Source of the DNA: Neocallimastix lanati (nom. inval.)
Taxonomy: Eukaryota > Neocallimastigomycota > Neocallimastigomycetes > Neocallimastigales > Neocallimastigaceae
Length of the DNA: 64,000 nt
Assembly (NCBI GenBank): GCA_016946835.1
Contig: JACVTC010000053.1
Coordinates: 673,501 to 737,500, forward strand
Direction of reading: 5' to 3'
Positions 1 to 10,471 of the stretch are shown one piece after another (the first letter of the stretch is position 1; each line of letters starts with the position of its first letter). Under the pieces are notes generated by a model. That model did no database searches. It worked only from the letters and a program-made list of their open reading frames with translations, and was not told where the DNA came from. A program made the translations under genes and the position numbers.

Positions 1-241
1 TTCACTTTTAGTATATATAAATATTATAAATATGAACTTTTTTTATTATTTTTTTCTAAAGTTTTATATTTCTTTTTATATTAAAAATTAAAAATGATTA
101 AATCAAAAGAAAAAAAAGAACAAAAAAAATAATAAATTTTAACAAAGTAAAATAGCAATAACATATATTTTAAATATTTAAAAAATAATATTAAATAATA
201 AAATAGTTTATAAATGATTACAGATTTTTTTTTTTTATTTT

Positions 242-470
242 TAGATTGGGATTAATAAGGGGGAGGATAATAGGGCCTCTAGTCTCTCCCTTAAGCATAT
301 TAGAATCTTATTGAAGTCTTTGCCATACAGTTTCAGTGTCGACTCAGACTTCTCTCTAGGCAAAGATTAATATGAAAAGACTTTTCCTTTACGTCGCTTT
401 GAACGATGGTCTTCTTATCATTAATTTCTTATGCCATCATGAAAGAAGGAGCAAATGGCAAAATTTTTAT
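242..470. repeat. GC-richer relic island, possible dispersed repeat
   Basis: The base composition is clearly unlike the surrounding AT-rich DNA. No open frame of useful length is present. It shares short words with islands at 9462-9545 (AGGGCCTCTA) and 21865-22045 (a CCATAC word followed by TTTCAGTGT and then GAC). This suggests scattered fragments of one old repeat, but the match is short and I could not align it formally. Confidence 0.3.
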
Positions 471-1043
471 AATTGATTTTTTTCTTTTTTATTTAACAAA
501 AAAATAATCATACAATAAATTAAATATAAATAAATATTATATTTAAATATTTATTAATGTATGTATTATGTATATATAATATATAATTATTTTTTTTTTT
601 TTTTTTTTTTGTAATTAAGAATAAATTAAATTAAATCAAATTAAATAATTAAATAAGGAATTAAATATAAATTACAATGGATTATATATTATTTTTTATT
701 TGTATTTATTATATATTTAATATAATTATTATTAAATCTAATTATTTTTTCCTTTTTCTTTTTCTTTTTTTTTTATTATTAGTTTAAATAAAAAAAAAAA
801 TTAAAATTATTTGGCAACTAATATATATGAAATGATGGATGGTGACTTAAATCTCTTAATGAATCCTATTTAAATTGATTATATCTATTTATTATTAAAT
901 CCCTTTTTTCTTTGTTTTCTTTTCTTTTTTTTTTTTTATTAAATAAAAATATAAAAATAAAAAAAAAAATAAAAAAAAAAAAGAATTTAAAATTAATATG
1001 AAAGACAAACAATAGATATTTAAAAATAAAACAACAGTATAAA

Positions 1044-1075
<32 letters not shown>

Positions 1076-1349
1076 ACATTTATATTACATTTGTTATTTG
1101 TTATAATTATGAAATTAAGAGAAAAGAAGATATAAAATAAAGCGAAACAAAAATATAATAAATAAAAAAATTAAGCGAAATAAATAAAAATGAATAAAAA
1201 TGAATAGTATATTAGTGTAACAATTTTTTTTTTTTAAAAAATTTTTATTTTTAGTAAAAATATATAAATATATATATAAAAGATGGATTTAAAATAGAAT
1301 TATTTAATTTTGCCTTTTCAGAATTAATATTTATATATTAATATCAATT

Positions 1350-1400
<51 letters not shown>

Positions 1401-1698
1401 CTTTCTTTTCTTTTCTTTATCTTTTTCTTTTTCTTTTTTCTTTTTTTGTTTTCTTTTTTCTTTTTTTGTTTTCGTTTTTTTTTTTTTTTCTTTCTTTTCT
1501 TTATCTTTATCTTTTTCTTTTTTCTTTTTTTGTTTTCGTTTTTCTTTTTTCTTTTTTTGTTTTCGTTTTTTTTTTTTTTTTTTTTTTTTTTTCGTATATA
1601 AATTTTAATATATAATAAATAAAGTGCTAGATTGATGTTTTTTTCTTTTTCTTATTTCGATTTGTTTCAAATTTTATTTTACATGTATAATTTTATTT

Positions 1699-1911
<213 letters not shown>

Positions 1912-2444
1912 TTTTTATTTTTATTTGTTTTTTTAGAGTTTTTGATAGTTGTAATTTTAATTTAAAGTATATATTAATTTATATATAATACTTATATATA
2001 TTGGTATATATTGAATTTTATATAAAATTATTAATTAATATTCAATATTAGTTTTTATATTTAATAATCTTTAATAATTAATTTATTCATAATTAAAAAA
2101 AAAAATAAAAAAAAAAAAAAAAAGTTTATTACATAATAAAAAAAAATAATTTATTAATTTAATTGGTGAAAAAGATGATGATTATTGACACTTTAAAAAA
2201 ACTGATATAAAAAAGAAAAATATTCCTTCATATTTTTAAATACCAATTTTTTATAAATATATAAAAAATAAAATAAATTATAGAAATAAATAGATTCTAT
2301 ATATAAATTTATAAGTTAAATAGAAATAATATAATTAAAAAAATAATTAAATTTTTATTTATTTTATTGTAATATAAATTTAAAAACTTTTTTATTTTAT
2401 TATAAATATCTAAATAAAAAATATATATAATATATTTAAATATT

Positions 2445-2464
2445 AAAAAAAAAAAAAAAAAAAA
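2445..2464 (+). promoter_or_regulatory. A20 tract abutting the GH9 start codon
   Basis: Twenty consecutive A residues lie directly 5' of the ATG at 2465. The two CotH genes have the same arrangement (16 and 11 A). An A-rich leader favours initiation in fungi generally. The tract also marks which ATG is used, because the signal peptide begins right after it. Confidence 0.5.
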
Positions 2465-2679
2465 ATGAAATTCACTACTATTCTTTCAATTGCTGCTGCT
2501 GCTGGTTCTGCTTTTGCTGCTTCTCAAGGTAATGAAGTTTTACTGAAATAATTTATTACAAAAAAATTATTAATATTTGTTGTATATATATATATATATA
2601 TGTTTTTTAACCAAAAAAAAAAAATATTTCTTTAGAACATAGTTAATAAGTAATCAATAAATTTAATAAGATTACTTAT

Positions 2680-2715
<36 letters not shown>

Positions 2716-4444
2716 TAAAAGTTAATTAATAATATTATTTTATAATTAAAAATACATTTATATTTATAAAAAATAAAAAATAGATTATGCTAGACATCTT
2801 GAATTAAACTTCTTATTCTATGAAGCTCAACGTTCTGGTCCTCTTCCAAGCACCAACCGTATTCCATGGAGAGGTGACTCTGGTCTTGACCATGGTTCTG
2901 ATGTTGGTGTTGATCTTACTGGTGGTTACTATGATGCCGGTGATAATGTAAAGTTTAACTTCCCACAAGCATTCTCTATGACCGCTATCTCTTGGATGGG
3001 TATTGAATTTGCTAAGGGTGTTGAAATGGCTAATCAAACTGAATACTTAAAGGATACCGTTAAATGGGGTTGTGATTACTTATTAAAGTGTCATGAAAAG
3101 GGTACCGATGTTTTCTACATGCAAGTTGGTGATGGTGATATTGATCATCAATACTGGAAAGCTTATGAAAATATTGACTATCCAACTCCAACTTTTTTCG
3201 TTGATTCTAAAAACCCAGGTACTGAAGTTACTGGTGAAACTGCAGCTGCCTTTGCTGCTGCTTCTATTCTTTTCAAGGATAGTGATCCAGAATACTCTGC
3301 TACTCTTTTAGATCAAGCAAAGGAATGGTATGAATTTGCTGACAAGTATCAATTCGATTATTCTCAATCTGTTCCAGCAGCTGGATCATACTACAAGAGT
3401 TATAATGGTTACAATGATGAACTCGCTTGGGCCGCTATCTGGCTTTATCGTGCACTTGGTGATGAAGCTTACTTAGAAAAGGCTAAGAGTCTAGTTGCTA
3501 ATTACAAACTCAGTGAAGTTGGTATTGATTGGGATAGTAAGTACCAGGGTGTCATTGTTATCCTTGCCCAACTTGGTGTTAAAGAATACGTTGAAAAGGT
3601 TGAAGCTTGGGTTAAGGATATCTGTACTAATGGAAAGTTTTCTCCAGGTGGTCTTTACATTAACAAAGATAGTGAATGGGGTTCCAACCGCCGTGCTACT
3701 GCTATGGCTGCCAGTTTAATTTACTATACTCATAACCTTCCAGAAGGTAATGAATTACGTGAAATGGCTAAGAAATTCGCTAAATCCCAAGCTGATTATA
3801 TTCAAGGTGCTAATCCACTCGGTATTGATTATGTTGTTGGTGCTGATGAAACCTCTCCACGTTCTGTTCACCACCGTACTGCTTCTGGTGCTGCTTGTAT
3901 TGAATGTGATCCAGTTCAAAATGTTCACATTATTTACGGTGCCTTAGCTGGTGGTCCAGATGTTGAAGATAATTACCTTGATGACAGAGCTGACTATAAG
4001 AAGAATGAAGTTGCTCTTGATTATAATGTCTGTTATGCTGCTGTTCTTGCTTATCTTGTTGAAGAAGGTCTTAATGTTGAAGATCCAATTCCAGCTTGGG
4101 AATACGATTACCGTATTACTAAGGGTGCTGATCCAGTTCAACCATCTGAACCAACTAAACCATCTGAACCAACTGAAGCCTGTTGGTCTGAAAAGTTAGG
4201 TTATCCATGTTGTCCAAGTGACCGCTGTCATGTCCTTGTTACTGATGAATCAGGTTCTTGGGGTGTCTACCAAAATGAATGGTGTGGTATTGATACAAAC
4301 GTTTGCAAGAGTGATTGCTGGTCTACTCCTCTTGGTTACCAATGTTGTCCAAGTGGCTGTAAAGCTGAAGTCTATGAAACCGATGACAATGGCAAATGGG
4401 GTTATGAAAATGGCAAATGGTGTGGTGTTCCAAAAGACTGTTAA
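2465..4444 (+). CDS. GH9 endoglucanase with two C-terminal fungal dockerins
   Basis: Secreted cellulase, 574 residues from two exons (2465-2528 and 2784-4444; intron 2529-2783, GTAATG...TAG, phase 1). Exon 1 encodes almost only a signal peptide (MKFTTILSIAAAAGSAFA). Exon 2 starts the GH9 catalytic domain at about residue 22 and carries the family's GYYDAGD motif (D72 and D75, the acid pair that activates water), the PRSVHHR segment in the active site and NEVALDYN with the catalytic acid E430. A Pro/Ser/Thr/Glu linker (SEPTKPSEPTE) leads to two dockerins of about 41 residues, each with CWS..LGY.CC and W.G...WCG. The enzyme would cut beta-1,4-glucan while docked to the cellulosome. No cellulose-binding module other than the dockerins is visible. 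The internal ATG at 2978 is not the start, because the upstream exon supplies the signal peptide and the first catalytic aspartates. The intron-free body and higher GC fit the known bacterial origin of many anaerobic-fungal cellulases; that origin is inference here. Confidence 0.95.
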
Positions 4445-4681
4445 ATTGTGAATTTTAAAATAAAAATTTTTAAAAAATTAAATAAAAAAAATTTATTTTT
4501 AATTCATATTAATTCTATAAAGAGATAAAAAAAAAGAATAAATAAAAAAAAAATCTTTTTCCAAAATTGAAAAATTAAATATATAAAACTTTAAAGAAAA
4601 AAAAAAGGCTATGTCAAAATAAAGGAAAACAAAACAAAACAAACAAAAAAAACAAACAAAAAAAACAAACATAAAAAAAAC

Positions 4682-4716
<35 letters not shown>

Positions 4717-5084
4717 AAAAAACAAAAGAAAAGCGAAAATAAACGAAAAGCACACATAAAAACTAACAAATAGTATTTAACATTTAAAAAATAGAATAGA
4801 TTAATATAAAAGTACAAAATTAAAAAAAAATAATTTTAATTACAATTTAAATAAAAAATAAAAAATAATAATAATAGTTAAATAATTTATTAATTATGAA
4901 AATTTAAATTATTTTTTATTATTGAATTTTTTTTTTCTTATAAATTAAAGAATTGAGATTTTTATTAAAAAATCAATTTAAAATTTATATATTTTTTTAT
5001 ATCTTAAAAAAGGAATAATAGTAGTGAAAAAGGTATAATAGAAATAAAAAATAAGATTTCTTAAAATATAAAAAGTTAAAAATT

Positions 5085-5124
<40 letters not shown>

Positions 5125-5230
5125 AATAATTAAAAAAAAATAGAATAAAACGAAAAAAAAAGAAAATAAATGAAAAAATAAAAAAAATTGTAAATAAAAA
5201 TTAAAGTTTAAATAAAAAAAAAAAAACAAA
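4445..5230. other. 3' flank of GH9, low complexity
   Basis: A-rich and T-rich DNA with long A runs (4680-4710, 5092-5119). Polyadenylation of the GH9 transcript presumably occurs here, but no single signal can be chosen in such A-rich sequence. No gene seen. Confidence 0.7.
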
Positions 5231-5973
5231 AAACAAAAAACAAAAAAAAAAAGCCCTTAGGAATGATATCACTGAGGAAAGATCATCTTATTTCTTGTAG
5301 TATCGATAATGATGGTATTAAATCCAATCATTACTCAATAAATGAATTTTTTTTTTTTTTTTTTTTGTGGTAGAATTACTTATTGCAGTTGTTTATAATT
5401 GGATATTATTTAACAAAGTTAATTAATTTTTTTTTTTTTTTACTTAAAAAAATTTTTTAGGAAGTAATTTTCATTTTTATTCTCTATATATACATTTTTT
5501 TAATGTATTTCTTCATATAATGAGTCATTCATGTATAAATACTATAATATTATATTTATCATGTATTTTTTTTTTTTTTTATTTTATTGGATGGTTATAT
5601 CAGGAGCGTCAATCCCTAGAGGAGCGTACGGCCAGAAATGATGTCTCTGAGGGGTTATTGCTATCAGCACTTCTCTTGGTATAGGAAATGATAATACATA
5701 TTGTATATTAAAATTAGTGATCATTCTGTAGGAGTTAGTAAATTTGATTTACCGATTTAATTTCATTCCATTTTTGTTTCTATTTTAATCGAAGTATTTT
5801 TATTTTTTTAGTTTTTTGTCATGGAGGAATTTAGAAGTATTTAATTGTTTTCTTTACTAACTTTATATTTCTTTTATCTTTTGTTTATTTTTTTTTTTTA
5901 TATCTATATATATAAGGTGAAAATTACGACAGTAACAAGTTCTCAAATAATAAAGTTTATAATAATTCTTAGC

Positions 5974-6427
5974 TTAGAATATCCCCAATTCAATTTAGGG
6001 TTTTCGTAGATAATACGTTTAGGCTGTGGTTATAAATACAATACTACTATTGCTATTAGAATGGGTAGAGTTTCAGAAGATTGTCCCTGTTATGGCGAAG
6101 GTAATAAATCTTTTGAGCATTGGATTTTTGAATGTATGGCTCTTGCATTTTTTAGATGAAATACTTTAAATTTCATCCATGATCTCTATGTTTTTGTTCG
6201 TTAGGAAGATTAAAGCGTTTAATACTTTTTCCTCCTATGACTCTATTTCTGATTTTGAAGATTATATCAATCATTATATATACATTTTCCTTCTTGGTGG
6301 CACTTTAACTTTAAATGAGATACATTTCGATAGAGGGGAACAGAGACAATTAAATGAACTACTTTTCAAAGGTTCATCTGAGTCACCTGATCCAAAAAAT
6401 TGTGGGCTTGACGGAATTCTTAGCTAG
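5974..6427 (+). pseudogene. Non-LTR retrotransposon C-terminal relic, copy 1
   Basis: Reading from 5974 gives LEYPQFNLGF, a stop, then RLGCGYKYNTTIAIRMGRVS, EDCPCYGEGNKSFEH and WIFECMAL, followed by a stop. The order is a basic stretch with GY, then C.C (6082-6090), then H (6118) and C (6133) in the context HWIFEC. This is the layout of the zinc-binding segment (zf-RVT type) at the C-terminus of many non-LTR reverse transcriptases. Reading then shifts to another frame from 6179 and stays open to 6427. An in-frame stop and the frameshift show it is dead. No reverse transcriptase catalytic motif was recognised nearby. Confidence 0.5.
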
Positions 6428-7671
6428 CGCAATACCTATCATAAGTTAGTTCGTTTGAGCTATTATTTGATAGGTATTCCAAAATACCAAACTTAACCAT
6501 GAGTGTCGATGTTGTACTGATAGGGCATAATGATAAATACAGGATCATCATCATCTATTTCTAAGAAGGGTGAATCTCGCCCTAGTAGTTCAATAAATGA
6601 TGAATCCGGGGAGAGTTTAGTGGACACCATACACTATCTATTTTAAAGATGTTACTTCTAGGTTTTATTATTTTTTTTAATTTGTTAGGAAGGAAGAATT
6701 CCACGCATAGTACAACTTGCCGAAATACATAGTATTTTTGAGCTCTTTTATTTTATTTTATTTTTTTTTTAACTTTTATTTTTATTTTTAATTTCAAATG
6801 TTGAGAATAAATTATATATTATTCTCAAAAATAGTCAAACTTCCTTGTTAAGTATACAAAAAAATATTAAGAACATTTTTACCTATTAATATTTAATAAC
6901 TCAGCTTATTTTTAAGTTATAATTATCTCAAATTTAAACTTCAAATTCTACAGTATTATTTATTTTGAATATCTTAACAATTATTGTGTACTATGAACTC
7001 ATCTATTTCGGATGCTTTTTCAACAAATTTTACAAGATATTTATTCATAAACTCAAAAATTGGTCAGTAAAAAAGATTGTCAGTAATTTATCTAGTTCTT
7101 TTTTTTTTTTTTTTGATATTATCCTTTCAATAGTTAGAAAATTTTCACTTATATATGGTTCTTATTTTATTATTAAAGTAAATGCTCTCAAAAGTAATAC
7201 CTTTAAATAAATCTATGATTCGTTAAATAATGGTCTTCATTCCTCCATTAAAATTAACTATAAAGAATGTAAAGGTTTATTTTCAAATTCTAATGACCGC
7301 AAATCCAATTATAAAAAAGTTAAAAAAAAAAATTAAAAAAAAAAAATCAAGAGAAAAATAAAAATTTTTTTTTGGTAAGCCCAGAGAATTCTATTCATGT
7401 CATCTATATTCTAGCTCTTCTTACTTCAATTTATACTCTATCTGGAATATAAATGAATGGAATTCTGAAAAGAAAGATGGTGTTATGTATTTAAGTTCAG
7501 TATTTAAATAAATAATATGGATGATTATATTAACATTGAAAAGGAAAAAAAAAAAAAAAAAAAAAAGTAAAAGTTATATTAAAAGAAACACAAACGATTA
7601 GTGTTTATACCTTATCCCAATTTCCAATTTCTGGCTTTTGAGCTTCTCTTCAAATAAAATGCTTTTGTAAA

Positions 7672-7965
7672 ATGGAATCATATTGGTCTGATGTTGCTAA
7701 ATTCCAAGGAATTAAAGATACGAATTACGATAACTTCAGTTTTATAAATACTAGAAATCTATTCAAGCTCAGCCTTGAATACCATCATTTAAGTTTAGGC
7801 TTTAACTTGATCTTAAGATTAAAATTTGGTTATAAATATAATATCACTATTTGCAATTAGAAGTGGTAGAGTTTCTGATGATTGTCCTAAATTCTGCCCT
7901 TGCTGTATAGAAAAGGTGATCAATCATTTTTTTTTTTTTTTACCACTGGATATTTGAATGCTCTA
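7672..7965 (+). pseudogene. Non-LTR retrotransposon C-terminal relic, copy 2
   Basis: It is open from 7672 to a stop at 7858, then continues in a shifted frame. It contains LEYHHLSLGF, LRLKFGYKYNITI, SGRVSDDCPKFCPCC and, after a T16 run, YHWIFEC. It matches copy 1 at 5974-6427 motif for motif, so both derive from one element family. It is broken by the frameshift around 7855 and by the homopolymer inside the finger. Confidence 0.5.
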
Positions 7966-8462
7966 CCTACCTTTTCTCTATGTCATTATGAATCTTTAGG
8001 TTTTATTGATAACCTTTTTCATTTTATTTTTTTAACTTTTTTTTTTTTTTTCATTTTAATACATGTAACTTATTAACTATTTAATTAATAAAGATGAATC
8101 AATTTTTGCTACCATTAAAAAAAAAAAAAAAAAAAAAGAAAAAAAAATATTACTCATAGCATACATCACACCGGGGTTCTAGCTATTATGGAACATTTTG
8201 ACAACACAAGGTTGATTTTTATCCGTGGTATACATTCATGGACTAATGCTAAAATGAAGGAATTTATTTATTCTAAATGAAAAAAAAAAAAAATCAAGAA
8301 TAATATTTTATCAATAAAAAGAATTACAAAATTCAATGATAGTTTTTGAAGGATAAAAGTATACATTCCAAATTTCTACCATGAAAAATTTACAAAAATA
8401 TTTGAAAAAGCAATATCAGGAGTTAAAATTTTATATTGTAGATGTTCCAAATGGAATCATAA

Positions 8463-8831
8463 GGTTTCTTTTCAGCATTTAAAACAAAAAATTTAATATC
8501 AAATAACGAATGCAATAATACAAACTTAGCAAATCTCAGTTCAACTAATTTAGTAAATGTTATAAATGGCAATCATGAACTCAATGCTCCCACTATCCCT
8601 AATCGTATTTCTCAAAATCCAAATTCACATTCTAATACAGGAAAATTTTTCTTTTTGTTTTCGTTAGAATACCAATGGAATAAATCTTTTGAAAATATTA
8701 GTATTAATGATCATAAAAATAATAGTATCGTTATAGCCCATGGAGTAGGTGATGAAATTCAAACAAGAGTTCCTAAAGATTTACAGGGTTCAACATTCCA
8801 TTTCATTGACCCTTCTTACATTAAAAAATGA
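8463..8831 (+). pseudogene. Open frame without start codon, probable relic of a transposon ORF
   Basis: A frame of 122 codons, open from 8463 (just after a TAA at 8460) to TGA at 8829, with no ATG near its beginning. It starts GFFSAFKTKNLISNNE and contains an Asn/Ser/Thr-rich stretch, then EYQWNKSFENISINDHKN and STFHFIDPSYIKK. The composition is protein-like and unlike the flanking low-complexity DNA. I do not recognise a family. Its position between transposon relics suggests part of the same element family, but this is inference. Confidence 0.35.
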
Positions 8832-9411
8832 AATGTTTGTCTAGACTAAAAGAAAAATATCGAAACCTTCTTACTTTCCCTCCTTCTCAATCACTTGTGC
8901 TTATTAAAAGATAAATCATGTTTTGTTCTAGTATCTCAAAAGGATCAACTGGGAATTAATATTATATGTATATATAAATAAACTAGGTTATTTTATTTTT
9001 GTATAATACCAAAAAAAAAAAAAAAAAAAAAAAAAAATTGTTTGACAGTTTTTCACTACACTAAAGAAGTGATAGAAGTAACCTTTTTTCTTATTCAATA
9101 TTAAACATCAAAAGATTTCTTTTATTTATTTATTTATTTTTTTTTTATAAAGAGGTCTCCTACTTTTTTTTTATATATATAATTTTTGAAAGTAATGTCA
9201 AAATCCCTTGATAAATTCTAGAAAAAAAAAAAAATTTTCCAATTTCCTTAGAGACTTTGGTACAAATAACTGAGTGTCTGAAGAGACATCTTTTTTTGTT
9301 TCAGTATCTTCGATATCTGCCTTAAGATCATTTTTTATATATTAAAAAAATTAAAAAAAAAAAAATTAAAATTAAAATTAAAAATAAAAATAAAAATAAA
9401 AAAAAAAATAA

Positions 9412-9447
<36 letters not shown>

Positions 9448-9461
9448 AATGTAATAATTTT

Positions 9462-9545
9462 AGAGAAGAAGGTACGCGAAAGGGCCTCTAACCCTTCCCA
9501 TTTCTCAAATGATTTTACTCATGACTCCTTATGGATCAAAAGTAA
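9462..9545. repeat. GC-richer relic island
   Basis: A short island after an A run carries AGGGCCTCTA, as does the island at 242-470. No open frame. Probably a fragment of a dispersed element. Confidence 0.25.
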
Positions 9546-10433
9546 GTATTACCATTCAAGCAAACAAACAAAGTAACAAAAAAAATTATTAATGGAATAA
9601 AATATAGAAAAATAAAATAAAAACATAATTAAAATTAAAAATCAAAAATAAAAATAAAAATAAAAATAAAAATAAAAATAAAAATAAAATAAAAATAAGA
9701 AAAAAAAAAAAAATAAAATTAAATAAAATTAAGTCAAAAATAAAATTATAACAATAACAATAAAATATTAAAAAATTTAAAACAAAAAAAAACAAAAAAA
9801 AAAATTATTATGCATAAATAATTTATTATTACTTTTATTATTAATATAATTAGTATTAATATTTCTTTATCATTTTTATTTTTTATTTTATTTTATTTTT
9901 TTTTTTTTTTTTTACTTTTTTAATAATAAATATAATTTTATTTATAAATATATATATATATATTTCATAAAAATAACAATAAAATAATTATATATTTATT
10001 TTCTATAATATAATAAATATTTTTATATTTTTATTTTTATTTTTATTTTTATTTTTATTTATTCTAATTCAAATAAAAAGGTTTTTTTTTTTTTTTTTTC
10101 TTTTATAGTTTTTTTTTTTTATTATTTTTTTTTTTTTTTAATATATAAATCGATTTTATTATTTAGTCTATAAATCTCTATTTTATAATTTAGTCTATAA
10201 ATCTATTCTATAAGTTAAAATATCTATTTCAATTTAACAATTTTTTTTTTTTTAAATATTTAATTTATACATTTTAAAGAAATTTTTTTTTCATATTAAA
10301 ACAAATTGTTATTATCTATTTTTTTTTTTTTTTTTTAAAAAAATTATTATTGATATTTTTATGTACTTGTTTATTATTATTATTTTTAATATTATTGATA
10401 TCAATATATATTTGTTGATTTTTTTATTTTTTT

Positions 10434-10467
<34 letters not shown>

Positions 10468-10471
10468 TTTC
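9546..10471. other. Low-complexity 3' flank of CotH copy 1
   Basis: Homopolymers and AAAAT/TTTTA runs; no gene. The segment at about 10208-10318 resembles about 18073-18178, at the same relative place behind CotH copy 2. The duplication therefore once extended beyond the coding sequence. Confidence 0.6.

Larger units (their letters stand above)
5231..9560. other. Zone of decayed coding and transposon sequence
   Basis: Islands of mixed base composition alternate with homopolymers over about 4.3 kb. Short stretches read as plausible protein in shifting frames (for example 5585-5680, 6540-6660, 6965-7330, 7380-7510, 8160-8290, 8463-8831), each broken by stops or frameshifts. Two of them match each other and a retrotransposon zinc-finger end (listed separately). 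I interpret the zone as degenerate mobile elements rather than a live gene. No complete open gene was found on either strand. Confidence 0.6.

Noticed and set aside
5585-5680. Frame reading GWLYQERQSLEERTARNDVS as a possible reverse transcriptase piece
   Set aside because: No catalytic YxDD or other reverse transcriptase motif could be found; kept only as part of the relic zone.
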